DNA of 64,000 bases, from contig OZ345352.1 of the NCBI GenBank assembly GCA_977006965.1, positions 2,480,001 through 2,544,000 on the forward strand. The letters are read 5' to 3'. The notes below the pieces were generated by a model, which was given only the letters and a program-made list of their open reading frames with translations, was not told the DNA's origin and did no database searches. The position numbers and the translations under genes were made by a program. Shown piece after piece: positions 41,408 to 53,270 of the stretch (positions within the stretch are counted from its first letter, which is position 1; every line of letters begins with the position of its first letter). This DNA is from Phymatolithon calcareum. Its lineage: Eukaryota > Rhodophyta > Florideophyceae > Hapalidiales.

Positions 41408-43441
41408 TGCGAGTGCTGCCGCAAATTCGAGGTCGGGAATAATCGCTGTCGAGAAGACAATAAACAACGGGTCTCAAGTGGCTCCGTCTCGCACACTGCC
41501 GCCGGTATCTCATAACAAGACAGTAAATTCGGAGACAGTCTAACTGGCTCTGGATGAGCGCCGCTTCATACTCCAGCGCCGATGACCAGATTCGGAATGG
41601 TATAAATGCGACAGCACCCGAGCACAGCATTGTGTCGGAAGGCAGTCGGAATAAGAATCATCAAGTCTTGGTCGGCTCAGCGCTCCTTCCGGGAGCACAC
41701 GGAGAGAAGTGGCTGGTGTAGGCGTCTCGCAATGCCCGGTCCCCGTTTGGGAAACCAGCGGTCATAACGGATCACTAAGACTAACTCGTGTGTGACGACA
41801 TTCTTGAACAGCACGTGGACCTTCGCGAGGTTCTACAACGCTGAGCGCGCGAAAGGTAATAAACTCTCTTTGTTCTGGACTGTTCATTGCCGGTTTGCGA
41901 CAAGTGCGCCAGCGCTCTGCCTCTCTGTTCCTCCCACTTCTACTGCTCACTCCTCGGTCCTTAAAAGTCCTTATTCGCCGCTTTCCTTACTTCTCGTCTT
42001 CATTCGATGTTCCTTCCACCCCGCTCCTGGCGCAATGGATGTCCAGCCACTCAGTTATCGCTCCTTCACCCACATCGTTCCCCGCAGCGTGCCTGCTGCC
42101 GCTTCGCCGCCGATTTGCTGCCTTCGATTTTGCTGTACCGCTTTGCAGCTGATTCGCCACTCCCCGTCGCACTATACCATTCTTTCTTTCTTTTGCAGAT
42201 ACCTGAACTACACATAGTGTACGGTGCTCAACATCTAGGGTACCTCTAAGATGCTCCTGAACGAGAATCATTCTGGGTATTGACGTAACGGCTTCCCGCG
42301 AGCACTGCGGCACACCACTACACGGCGAGATACCTGTGGTCTTCGCGGAACGTAATTCAATTCTTAATACCGAAATATGCGCACAGGTGCGCGAAGGGAG
42401 TTTTACCACTATACCACAGGTGGATACTATACCCGTCTGCTGTGAGTTCTCTTGACTTCAGAACGCGAAGGGCATTCGCATCGGTTCCGGCTGTACACTC
42501 AGCTGTTCAACTTTTCGTTTTGGCAAGTGTACCATCCCTATCGTCATCATGGCTATTGAGATGATTCTCTTGCCAACTTAAAGAGGAATTTCCTCGAAGA
42601 TCCTGAGGTGCTTCGTTAGTTGTGCTCCCATTACTCTTAATAAAGTGACCACTTCTTCAATAACAAGATGCTTGAGACCTGCTATCTTTCCTCATTGACT
42701 GATTCGACGTGAGAAAGCCCCTTTCTTACACAAACATTCATTCATTCATTTTGCGTATTCCCCTTGTGGGGCTAGCAACACTTTGAGGGCCTGAGCTTCT
42801 TCCATTCTATTCTATTTTCTGCGAGTTTGACTGCTGCTTGCACGTCGAGGTCCGGGACGTAGCGAAAGATTGACTCTGGGGTTGGCCGGACGCAGTGAAG
42901 TAGCACTTGACGAACCAAGCGACTTTCGTCCATCCTAAGGATGTGTCCGAGCCAACTCCATCGTCTGTCTCTGGCGCACAATACCACATCGATAGTGGGG
43001 TCACTAGACTCGTCGACAATTGGTCTTCCCGATATTCTGGACAACATATTGGCGCCTGTGGATCTGAGTTTTTTCCGAACATTTTCAGTTAGCTTCCATG
43101 ATTCACAACCGTAGAGGGGAGTTGATAATACAGAGGAGCGCAGGATACGTAGTCGGAGATCTTGGGATAGGACCTTGTCCATAAGAATCCGTTTGAGTTC
43201 TTGAAAGCGAGACCAGGCTATTGCAACGCGGTGATTAACGGATACAATCAGGTCTCAATCGGCAGGCTGCAATAATCCCAGATACTTGAAGTTTCTGATG
43301 TTTTCCAAGTCTGCTCTTCCCACTTGAATGTGCTCTAAAGCTGCTTGTGCAGCATTCCGTTTTGCGGCCTTGACAAGTTTGTCTGCCAAGGACCCTGCAC
43401 GTGATGCGACTTTCGCTTATACAATCAGTCCATAAGCAGCC
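41408..43441. repeat. Unit E2 with empty copia site
   Basis: Uninterrupted version of E1. At 42222-42235 the sequence GTACGGTGCTCAAC shows the pre-insertion target of the copia element. It ends at CCATAAGCAGCC and is followed by C1. Confidence 0.9.
42735..43310 (-). pseudogene. LINE RT C-terminal fragment (E2 copy)
   Basis: The minus frame 43182-42772 (136 codons) matches 20673-21209: LYGCESWKLTENVRKKLRST, RISGRPIVDE, RDRRWSWLGHILRMDESRLV, RQVLL. The 3' side has GCTAGCCCCACAAGGGGAAT and an ATGA-type tail (42735-42760, CATTCATTCATT on the plus strand). A stop near 43255 breaks the upstream part that is open in E1. Confidence 0.75.
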
Positions 43442-44528
43442 AAAATTTTAGCTTTACTGTGCCGCGAGGCAAAGCTCGAAATTCTAACATTTTTAGGTTT
43501 CGGTCATTCCTGGTTTGTGAAGATCAGAGCTCCAGTCCAAACCAGCCAGCGTGCAGACAAATCATTATTACGGCAGACTCGATTTTGTTCGTCCAAGAAG
43601 AGGGAAATTTTTTGAAAAGTGACGGACAAAAGACCAGGTTTTTCCTGAACTTTTGGTTGTGTAAAACATGCGTTGACTGAACCATGGTTCAATCAACGCC
43701 AAAATTCAGATGGACCGCATTTTTCTGAAAAAGTGCAGACAGTGTCCTCTAACGGACGCTTTGAGCTTCGAGTGAACCGCCGGTCGTGCGATCGACCGGC
43801 TGATCGGTCACGCGGGAAAAGTGATAGGTGGGAATGCTAGGTGCTCCGGCCAATGCCTTCGCAGTAGGCCATAGTAGCGGAGTGCTTTACTTAGTCTTAA
43901 CGTTCTACCAGGGAGACGGGGATGTGGAGAATGATAGCGAAATGAAGTAATACACTGGAACTCGAGCCGGCCACAGGGACCGGTGAGTGTAAGCCCATGT
44001 AAGCACCCGTTTGGGCGTATGATTGACAGATTGGCCGGCATTTTCTGTAAGCCTGGGATAGAAACGCTCGCTCCGAAGGTCCACTCGTGGCGCTCGATCT
44101 CGCTCACGCGCTCTCCGGTGTTGCCGATCTCCGCGTCGTGTTCGAGCATTGCACTCACGACGGTGCGCTTTCACCCGATATCGCCTTACAGCTGCACCTG
44201 CACAACTTGCTATAAACTCTTTGGAGATAGGTCCTGTCCGCAGGCAGGCAAAGTCTGATAAATATGGTGATCCGACATTGAAACATCCAGCGTTGTGGGA
44301 GACATGGCGTGGATGCCGCCGTCCGTTTGCCACTGGTGGCCGCGAATGACGCGCCCGTACAACGGTTGTTGCATATACATGGAAGTCGTCAGGGAGGATT
44401 CCTCTGGCACCTCGTTCAAGCTTAAGTTCGCTGCTGCCTTTTTTCTCAACTTCTCCGGCGCAATGGTCCCAACTCCTGCCTGCTTTTTCTCACATCAGAG
44501 CTGGTGACGACAACGGTATTGGCAACTG

Positions 44529-44957
44529 TTGAAAGCTTCCCCAGCTCTTTCCTGTTTTGGGCAAGTATCGACCAAAGAACCACAACATCAAATAACGAGA
44601 AGATGTCCGTCCACTTCAACCCATCCAAGACAACAACATCTTGCCATATACCTCCAAGGCACGCCCGCACAAGCAGTTCATCCCCCACGAAGCGGACCTC
44701 ATGGTTCCGCCGCTTCCTCATATGTCTTTGCCATGGTTGCGCACGACGCGGTGTACAAGATTCGGAGGCGGGAGTGCAAGAATAAGAGGTACTTTCAGCG
44801 GGTTTACAAAGGGCGTCAGCGGCAATTTCTGCATTTATCAGACAACTCGATTGAAGTCGCCGGCAATAAGTCTCTACCCCAAGCCGTCTCGGCGGCTCAA
44901 GTCGTGCGGCTGACATCTCGAAGAAGATTGGAACGTCATTCGACGGTTGTACATTGA
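44529..44957 (+). CDS. RRRECKNKRYF-type ORF (copy C1, 142 codons)
   Basis: Open for 142 codons: MKASPALSCFGQVSTKEPQH, then SSYVFAMVAHDAVYKIRRRE, CKNKRYFQRVYKGRQRQFLH, LSDNSIEVAGNKSLPQAVSA and a basic end SRRRLERHSTVVH. From VFAMVA on it aligns residue by residue with the second frame of the A copies. The part before that is in a different register from A (A reads VEFIPHEEDLIVP where a +1 frame here reads QFIPHEADLMVP), so a frameshift separates the ancestral N-terminal part. Strongly basic; unknown function. This is the least damaged copy. Confidence 0.5.
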   Translation: MKASPALSCFGQVSTKEPQHQITRRCPSTSTHPRQQHLAIYLQGTPAQAVHPPRSGPHGSAASSYVFAMVAHDAVYKIRRRECKNKRYFQRVYKGRQRQFLHLSDNSIEVAGNKSLPQAVSAAQVVRLTSRRRLERHSTVVH

Positions 44958-45322
44958 GACGTAATGATGTTTGAGAGCGGCGTATTGAGAAGGGTTGTAC
45001 ATCGTCGGTGAGAAAGCGGTGGAAAATCTCGTTCGTGCCGTTCATATGAAGACGTCAACCTTCAGTCTCGAGAAAAACGGCTTCATTCGACCATCAGTGG
45101 CATATCGCTCGTTGTGGGACATTGTGAGCAGAACCTCGCCGTTTTAATTTGGTCTAATACTCTAAATGATGATTCTATACGTTCCGCACCATTCAACCCT
45201 GGAAACGAGTGACATTCAAAAGCGTTCGGGAACATGTAACGGAGGACGCTCAACGCGTGGCGCGCACATGGAGTGATACTCTGCGAGATTCTGCTTCTAC
45301 ACATGCTTGATTTTGGAAATAT

Positions 45323-46096
45323 TCAGTCAACTGAGCATCTAATATTTCGCCAGGGTCGCGCCCAAAAACTAAGGATGTTTTTCTCGGCAACAATGGTACG
45401 GACTTCTTTCGTTCGACGGTTTTCTTCTGCCGTTATTCCTAGTTGGCCATGTCGACATTGGCACGACGCATGTTCTTCGCCGGCGGAGGCAGAACTAGCA
45501 GCGGCATGTCGAGGACGGGGTCTTGGGGTCGCGAACGTCGAATTGGAGGCGGGTTTGTCGGTGTCCTTGGGCCCGTTATTGGCGAGGGAAAGGGAACGTG
45601 CGGCGGAGCGTAAGGCAAAGAAGGCATGGTCAGATTGTCTCGTGTGATTATGCGGAAATTTGACGGTACACGGGTGCTTCTTCCTGACGTCCTTCAAGTA
45701 GGTCATCCTCGAGACGATCACGGCTTATGTACATGAGAGAGCCTCGAACTTTAAATCCATCATACCCACAGAGACGTCGCCCTCCAGCAAGTACGGACTT
45801 TGAACTCGTGTGCTATCCACTGCGACCGTCAGTTCCAGCAACGAGGAAAGCCCAGAATGTGCGTGCAAATACATCATATTCTCTGTGCATGCGCAAGTAG
45901 GTGACGAGAGCGGGAAGTTAAGCACGTTTTTTATGCGGTGAGCATGTTTTCTGTGACCTAATCCGCTTGCGCGAAGATCAACTTTGCCGCAAGATGTGAC
46001 CGATGTGTCAGCGTGCGTCGGAAAGCTGGCTTTCTTGTTCCACGTGCTCAGATGTGCCAGTATTCTATGGGAACTAGTGCGCGCGCACACGTTCAA
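45323..46096 (-). pseudogene. Conserved ORF1 (copy C1)
   Basis: The upper frame 46096-45725 (123 codons) reads IKNVLNFPLSSPTCACTENM...SPYLLEGDVSVGMMD and stops after a 1 nt loss relative to A. The continuation is in the next frame: VRGSLMYISRDRLEDDLLEG. A further frame (45721-45323) parallels the A tail, with KDTDKPASNSTF. The family alignment is what makes the coding call. Confidence 0.4.
45439..45627 (-). CDS. Proline-rich small protein, ORF2 family (copy C1, 62 codons)
   Basis: MPSLPYAPPHVPFPSPITG, PRTPTNPPPIRRSRPQDPVL, DMPLLVLPPPAKN and an NVDMAN end before TAG. Same start and stop as the B and D copies. It differs from C2 at three residues. NFRIITRDNLT lies directly upstream in frame, as in A and D, but a 1 nt shift cuts it from the MTYLKDV peptide. 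Confidence 0.55.
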   Translation of the reverse strand: MPSLPYAPPHVPFPSPITGPRTPTNPPPIRRSRPQDPVLDMPLLVLPPPAKNMRRANVDMAN

Positions 46097-46530
46097 GAGT
46101 TATGAAAGCCTAAAACAGAAGCACAGGTGCCTGAATGCAGGAAAATTATGTATCGCTTTGAGGAATCTCTGTTATACCAGCCAAAAGACAAGGCTCATCC
46201 ACAGTACTGATGAATAAATCAACTTTTGACGTGAGCATGCAGAATTTTGCAATGCAGTATACTGTGTTCGACGCCTTGAGCAGCAACGACGAGATTCGGA
46301 GGATTGCAAGCTGTGGTTCAGAAACTGGGACTTGTCCAGATACACAAAACAGCGTGATGACAATCGTTGTCACGCTGACTCTCGAGCCTGCCCATCATCA
46401 TGATTATGATGATACACTGGCATGATGGATTTCAAAAACCCTTTTTTGGCATATTTTGAAGCTATAAGTATGAAAAAAACACCCGCTTCGCTCGCGACCA
46501 CAGCTCTGGCGACTCATGTACTTGAAGATG

Positions 46531-46941
46531 TTATTCACTCACAGTCGACATCATCATCATCATCATCATCATGTCCACGAGCGACGAATCACAAGGAAAC
46601 ATATGACCATGGATGCCGCCGTTGTCGATGCATCGCATACACAGCTGCCTGGGCAGAATCGAAATTTCAAACGGAATGGTGTTATGCAACCCATTATGCG
46701 GTGCATCTCGTTCACCAGCATCCACGCCACGGTGATGAATATGCTCTGCGTTGTCTGCAGCATCGCTTTGCGTCAAGGCGGATGGAGTTACATCCACGGC
46801 ATCGCCGTGACAGGGGAGAGCAGCCTGGATTGTGAGTGCACCTGCAACATTGCTGTGGAGTACATATATTCCCTGAATGAGCCTCGGTTGCGAGATACTC
46901 GAGAGAGAAAAGTGCGGGGCTTGTTGGGAAATCTCGGCCAT
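46531..46941 (-). pseudogene. ORF0 homologue (copy C1)
   Basis: A 136-codon minus frame with SDAADNAEHIHH, VDAGERDAPHNG and FEI aligning to A2. It ends in a Met run encoded by the CAT microsatellite. The plus strand is also open here. Unknown. Confidence 0.3.
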
Positions 46942-47640
46942 GACTCGATTCGGGATGACAGCGCGCTACATTATTATCCAGCCTTGCCGGAGAGTCAACA
47001 TCATCATGATGTAGACTCCATAGCAATGTACTTATTTGTGCGTTACTGCGTAACAGGGTGCACGTGTCGCATGACTTTCTGATGCACCATTGCTGTGGGG
47101 TGCACATATTCCCTGCTTGCAACCCTTGCACGAAAACGAGCGACGTGACGATCATTGTCACGTCGCTCGGGCGTTACAAGGAGGGCTCATTCAGTTTCGG
47201 AGAGAAACGCGTCGACGGCCTTGAGGACAGAGCCGTTGTTGACGAGTTTCTTCATGAAACTGAATAAGCTCTTCTTGTAACGTCCGTGACATTCTTCCAC
47301 TCCAGACGGATTTGTGCTGCACTACAAGTCACGGTTCGAGCCCAAACTACTGTAAACGGAGCTCAGCTGGGATGGCCCATGGATTTACCGACCGTGCTTT
47401 CTCAAAACAAATCACCTGTTTGAGCAGGACTCCCCACATTTCTTCTAAAGTTGGATCTTCCCCCTCCGTCCAAACCAAACACGCGGTAATCAATTAGAGC
47501 AATACGCTATCATATCATATGACTTGACTTCTGTCCTGTGGACGGCCAAATCTGAAAAAAACTTAGCTGTATGTAAAGCTCTTTACAGAACGATCTATTA
47601 GATCTCAAATCCAAAATGTATAATTTCGTTAAATGTATGT

Positions 47641-48110
47641 AGCTAAACTTCTCTAAAACCGGTTTGTTCCATTCGTTCTCCGTTTCTTGCTCCCTCAGGT
47701 CTTCACTCCAGCTACGCAGCTGCGCTTCGCCACCGACTTCCCTCCTTCGATTTTGTAGCACCGCTTTGGAGCTGATTCGCCTCGCCCCATCTCACTATAC
47801 ACGTCTGCTGCAAATTCTCCTGACTTCGGAACGCGAAGGGCATTCGTATCGGTTCCTGCTGTACACCTAGTCGTTCAACTTCTCATTTTGGCACATGTAC
47901 CATCTCTATCGTCATCATGGCGATAGAGATGATACTCTTGCCAAGTTACAGAGGAATTTCCTTGAAGATCCTGAGGTGCTTCGTTAGTTGTGCCCCCATT
48001 ACTCAAAGAAAGTGATCACTTCTTCAATTACACGATGTTTGAGCCTGCTTGTCTTAACCGATTCGACGTGAGAAAAGCCCCATACTCATACAATCAGTCC
48101 CTAAGCAGCC
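47641..48110. repeat. Unit E3, shortened copy of E
   Basis: Matches E2 in two segments (GCTTCGCC...TTCGATTTTG near 47717-47757, then TCGGAACGCGAAGGGCATTC onward to CTAAGCAGCC). It lacks the middle of E and the whole LINE fragment. It lies between C1 and C2 as E2 lies between A2 and C1. Confidence 0.75.
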
Positions 48111-48971
48111 CAAAGTTTTAAGCTTTACCGGACCGCAAGGATAAGCTCGAAATTCTACCATTTTTAAATTTTGGTCATGCCTGGACGATCAAAGCTCCAG
48201 TTAGCCGGCGTAAGGACATCTCACAAAAGACTACAGTAGATCTTTTTCGTCCAAGAAGAGGGACAATAATACTTTTCAAATATTAGTTGAAAAGTTACGG
48301 ACAGAAGACCAGGTTCTTCCTGAACTTTTGGTTGTGTAAGACATGGCACAGTGCAGCAGGACTGGCATTGATTGAACGATGGTTCAATCAACGCCAAAAT
48401 GCAGATGGACCAGATGGACCGCATTTTTCTGAAAAAGTGCAGATAGGTCCGCATGTTCTGTAAGCTTGGAATAGACGCCCGTGCTGACAGCTGTCGCGAT
48501 CCCGGCTCCAAAGATCCACTCGTGGCGCTCGACTGCCGATCTCGATCTTGCGCTTGCTTTGTGTTGCCGATCTCATCTTCGTGTTCGAGCATTGCACTCG
48601 CGACGGTGTGCTTTCGCCCGATGTCGCCTTACAGCTGCACCTGCACAACTTGCTATAAACTCTTTGGAGATAGGTCTTGTCCGCGGGCAGGAAACGTCGG
48701 AGAAATATGGTGATCCGACATTGAAACATCCAGCGTTCTGAGAGACATGGCATAGATGCTGTCGTCCGTTTGCCACTGGTGGCCGCGAATGACGCGCCCG
48801 TACCGCGGTTGTTTCATTTACCTGGCAGTCGTCAAGGAGGATTTCCCTGGCACCTCGTTCAAGCTTATTTCCGCCGCCGCCAATTTGCTCAACTTCTCCG
48901 GCGCAATGGTCCCAGCTCCTGCCTGCTTTTTCTCACATCAGAGCCGGTAACAACAACTGTATCGGCAACCG

Positions 48972-49355
48972 TTGGAAGCTTCCCCAATTTTTTCCTTTTT
49001 TGGGCGAGTATCGACCAAAGAACCACAACATCGAATAACGAGAAGATGTCCGTCCACTTCAACCCATCCAAGACAACAACATCTTGCCATATACCTCCAA
49101 GGCACGCCCGCACAATCATTTCATCCCCCACGAAGCGGACCTCATGGTTCCGCCGCTTCCTCATATGTCTTTGCCATGGTTGCACACGACGCGGCGTACA
49201 AGATTCGGAGGCGGGAGTGCAAGAATAAGAGGTACTTTCAGCGGGTTTACAAAGGGCGTCAGCGGCAATTTCTGCATATATCAGAGAACTCGATTGAATC
49301 GCGGGCAATAAGTCTCTACCCCAAGCCGTCTCGGCGGCTCAAGTCGTGCGGCTGA
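48972..49355 (+). CDS. RRRECKNKRYF-type ORF (copy C2, 127 codons)
   Basis: Parallel to 44529-44957: MEASPIFSFFGRVSTKEPQH, VFAMVAHDAAYKIRRRE, CKNKRYFQRVYKGRQRQFLH, ISENSIES. A 2-base loss after SIE throws the C-terminal part out of frame compared with C1. Unknown function; basic. Confidence 0.45.
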   Translation: MEASPIFSFFGRVSTKEPQHRITRRCPSTSTHPRQQHLAIYLQGTPAQSFHPPRSGPHGSAASSYVFAMVAHDAAYKIRRRECKNKRYFQRVYKGRQRQFLHISENSIESRAISLYPKPSRRLKSCG

Positions 49356-49864
49356 CATCTCGAAGAAGACTGGAACGTCATTCGACAGTATGACATTGAC
49401 AGCGGTGTATTGGGAACGGTCGTGCATCGTCGGTGAGAAAGCCATGGAAAATTTTGTTCTTGCCGTTTATATGAAGACGTCAATCTTCAGTCTCGAGAAA
49501 AACGGCTTCAATCCACCATCAGTGGCATATCGCTCGCTGTGGGACATTGTGAGCGGAACCTCGCCATTTTACTTTTGTCTAACACTCTTAATAATAATGC
49601 TATACGTTCCGCACCATGCAACCCCGGAAACGAGTTACATTCAAAAGCGTTTCGGAACATTCAACGGAGGACGCTCAACGCGTGGCGCACACATGGAGTG
49701 ATACTCTGCGGTATTCTGCTTCTACACATGCGTGATTTGGGAAACATTCAGTCAACTGAGCGTCTAATCTTTCGCCAGCGTCGCGCCCAGAATCTAAGGA
49801 TGTGTTTCTTGGCAGCAATGGTACAGACTTCTTTTGTTTCGACGGTTTTCTTATGCAGTTATTC

Positions 49865-50053
49865 CTAGTTGGCCATATTGACATTGGCACGACGCATATT
49901 CTTCGCCGGCGGAGGCAGAACTAGCAGCGGCATGTCGAGGACGGGGTCTTGGGGTCGCGAACGTCGAATTGGAGGCGGGTTTGTCGGTGTCCTTGGGCCC
50001 GCTACTGGCGAGGGAAAGGGAACGTGCGGCGGAGCGTAAGGCAAAGAGGGCAT
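49865..50053 (-). CDS. Proline-rich small protein, ORF2 family (copy C2, 62 codons)
   Basis: As C1 with Val-Ala for Ile-Thr (SPVAG) and NVNMAN for NVDMAN. Start, length and TAG stop are kept. The overlapping minus frame (49675-49890) and the ORF1-type frame (49851-50129) are also open. Confidence 0.55.
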   Translation of the reverse strand: MPSLPYAPPHVPFPSPVAGPRTPTNPPPIRRSRPQDPVLDMPLLVLPPPAKNMRRANVNMAN

Positions 50054-51174
50054 GGTCAGATTGTCTCGTGATTATGCGGAAATTTGACGGTACACCGGGC
50101 TTCTTCCTGACGTCCTTCAAGTAGGTCATCCTCGAGACGATCCCGACTTAAGTACGCGAGAGAGCCTCGGACGTTGAGTCCATCATACCCACAGAGACGT
50201 CGCCCTCCAGCAAGTACGGACTTTGAACTTGTGTGCTATCCACTGCGACCGTCGGTATCCAGCAACGAGGAAAGCCCTGTATGTGTGTGAAAAATATATC
50301 ATATTTTTCTATGTGCATGCGGAATTAAGTAATGAGAGCGGGAAATTAAGCACGTTTTTTATGCGGTGAGCATGTTTTCTGTGACCTGACCCGTTGGTGT
50401 GAAGGTCAACTTTGTCGCGAGATGCGGCCGATGTGAGTGTCAGCGTCCGTCGGAAATGTTAAAGCGGTGTGATAGGACCGGACAGAATTTTGTCCGTCCA
50501 GTATGATATCCACAAAAAAGAGATTCCATCCAGTACGTTAAGTACCAAATGCACTTCCCCATCTTTGAAGCGCTCTCACTGGCTGTTCTATGGATCAAAA
50601 CAAAAAGTGCACTGTTCAACGAACGTGTGCAGTGTTCCCATCCGGTCTTATTTAAAGCCAGCAATCTGGTTCCATGCGCAGCTACAGCGATGAGCCAGCA
50701 GTATCTCATATGGGAAATCGTGCAAGCCCATAAATTCAAGCGTTATGAAAGCCTACGACAGAAGCGAAGCTGCCTGAATGCTGGGAAATTATGAATCGTT
50801 TTGAGGAATCCCTATTGTATGAACTGTACAAAGGTAAACAGTAGCTTGGGACAATGGCTTGTCCATTTCCCGAAAATCGAGGGTGGAAATTTTGGCGATG
50901 GTGCCTAAATTTCGAACCGGCGATTATAGCTTGGGACATGGGCTGGTCCATTTCTTTAAAAATTGCGGGTTGGAACTTTTGGCCATGGCGCTTCCTGCGT
51001 CTTGGGTTAGACCAAAACTGTACTATTTAGATTATTTCTTCTCCAGATTAGCTTGATGCCATTGCTTTTTAACCGTACTCGAGGTATGATTTTGAATACT
51101 ATAGTCGCATTCCTTCTACAAACTTGCACTTTTTGATCCACATCCACATGTGACTATATACACCACAATTTGCT

Positions 51175-51216
51175 GACTATGCAGTGCGCTTCCACGTGGA
51201 AGCGCACTGCATAGTC
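51175..51216. repeat. 42 bp perfect palindrome in C2
   Basis: GACTATGCAGTGCGCTTCCA... with 21 bp arms and no loop. The corresponding D sequence (about 58893-58927) has only one arm (GTGCGGTGCGCTTCCC). Confidence 0.95.
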
Positions 51217-51900
51217 ATCCACGAACGTTCCTCATCAGGTGGAACAGTCCTGTGAATGGACTGGAAGAAGACAGACTGGTAGATATCTGCAACTAGAACT
51301 GGACAAAAAAGTCCTGAAAGACTATGATATTGACCATGGAACACTATCGTTGTGGTGGATCACTCAGTTTCCACTTTCCTCAAGTACGTATGCCCACAAT
51401 CTCAATACTTCACCAGAGCAGAGGGGCCATATTTAGGGACAGAGCGGTCGAAACCGAGTTTACATGGATTCGACCATGGGCCCCTTTCTTCCATTGCCAC
51501 ATAAAGACAGGGCTCATCCCCAGTACTGATGAATAATATGTGATTTAATCACCTTTTACCGTGAGCTTGCAGAATTCCAATATAAATTACTGTGCAAAAC
51601 GCCTCGAGTACCAAATGACACGATTCAGAGGAGTGAAAGCTGGCGATCATTAATACTGGGATCTCAACGGAGCACTGTTGTCGAAACCCCGCATCGTGAG
51701 AACAATCTCAACATTCCAATATCGGGAATCAGACAGCGAGAGCGCCATCAATGCTTATCCTCGAGTCTAGAATGAGCCACGATGCGCGGTCCGGTACACT
51801 GGCATGGATCATCCAGAAAAACACCCTTTTCTGACCTAATTTAAAGCTCCAATTGTGATTTGAAATCAATCGTTTTGGAACGACACCAAGCTCTCGCGAA

Positions 51901-53270
51901 AATGGATAACACAGTCACAGTCAAAATTTCAAAGGGCGCTCGTGAGTATCGTGCGCCATTTGCTACAAACTCTTCACTGAATGAGAACAGCTTGCGAAAA
52001 GAAAACTGAAAACGCTCAGGTCAAACATATGCATTGTTTCTGCGGAGAAACTCTTCGATACCAGGGCATCGATCTTATTTATGGACTGCTGGCATTTTGA
52101 ACGGCGCCTCTGCGACGAATGCGCGCGGATTCCGAGCTCGTCCACGAAATTCGTATTCTCTCGTTTCTGTGCTGGGATATAGAGCGTGATGCTCTTTCGA
52201 AGAACGTCATCTTTACTTGCGCGCAGGAAAAATTTCAATGCAGATACATGGTGAGATCACGGCGTCTAAGCGAGTGTAAGCCGGACCGGCGGCATGCTGT
52301 AACAGCGCAGAGCGCTGTCTGTTCACAGATCATAACTCGTGGGAGGAGTACGCGAGTGTCGTGCATGATGACGTCGGGGCGCTAATCTGGTCTTTGTCGT
52401 GCGTGTTTCGTCTGAGGAATGGCCGGGGTGCTCGGCGCACCAACAAGGGTGAGAAAATCTATGTAGCAAACTTGTTCGGCGGTCAAGATAGGTATCTTTC
52501 CCATGAATTATTTTTGTTCATTACTGCTGGGGCTAGAAGTGTACCGTCCTGCGTAAGGTAGGCAAAGTCTCTGTTTGTTTGAAGTTCGCCTAGCTTCGCA
52601 TGCGAGTTGAAGTGGTAAGGTGACTTGCGGGGACAGCACATGGGATGGTGTAAAGGAAGGCATATATATCTTTGTTGTCATGCTCTCTTACTCATGATAC
52701 CCATCGATAGGCATCATTCTGCGGCTTAGCCGTTGGGCACAATCACACAAGGCTGCATGCCGAGGCGTGGGTGGGATGAAACCTCTGCAGTGTCGCCGTC
52801 CCCTGAAACATTTTTGAAGAGAGAACGTAAACTTTAAATGTAAGGAGGCTTGTGGGAGAGCTCCTGAGGCGTAGCAAGGGAGGCGTCTGCATATCAGCAA
52901 CAGTGACCGTCGAGTTGCCCGAAGGAAGATATTTTTCTTGTACGCGTTATCTTGGTCCGCTATCCCTGCACATACCAACCATTTCGGGCTGCACTCTCCT
53001 GTAGACGCCCTTCCACTCTCATGCCTCAGCCGCTCTTGAAAGTGCAGGAAAACAATGACACCCCGATGATCTATTCCGTGGTGGGAACGAGTGTAATTTT
53101 TTTAGTTCTGTGCGGAAGGCGTTATTGTGGACGCGGCTTTTTCCTAGTGACGGAATGGACAGTTCGCCGAATCTCCTACACTTCCAAAGACCGCATGGAA
53201 CGCCTGTGCAGACTACTGCCGTGTATCCCTGCAATTCCTTGCCAGGCGCGAAACCATGACAGATATTAGA
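51901..53270. repeat. Repeat G1 (paralogue of G2, 59990-61450)
   Basis: Matches near 52430-52560 (ACAAGGGTGAGAAAATCTAT... with AGCAAGGGCGAGAAAATGTA) and near 52680-52800 (GCTCTCTTACTCATGA, GCTGCATGCCGAGGCG). Frames in both encode KGEKIYVANLFGGQ / KGEKMYAAQLIRRQ, so a diverged coding region may underlie it. Unknown. Confidence 0.55.

Larger units (their letters stand above)
43442..47640. repeat. Repeat unit C1
   Basis: A diverged member of the A family, closest to C2 (48111-51900). It carries the RRRECKNKRYF ORF, ORF2 and ORF1 in the same relative order as A. It lacks the large palindrome and the LINE scraps at its start. A (CAT)n tract lies at 46552-46573. Confidence 0.8.
48111..51900. repeat. 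Repeat unit C2
   Basis: Closest to C1, continuing rightwards (50830-51900) in parallel with D (58560-59500). It contains the RRRECKNKRYF ORF, ORF2 and a unique palindrome at 51175-51216. Confidence 0.75.

Noticed and set aside
46552-46573. CAT trinucleotide run
   Set aside because: Simple microsatellite; explains the Met/Ser/His runs in overlapping frames.
46422-46835. Plus-strand ORF with YAVHLVHQHPRHGDEYALR
   Set aside because: Conserved in A1, A2 and C1, but the opposite strand (ORF0) is equally conserved and longer in A2. I could not decide between strands and listed only ORF0.
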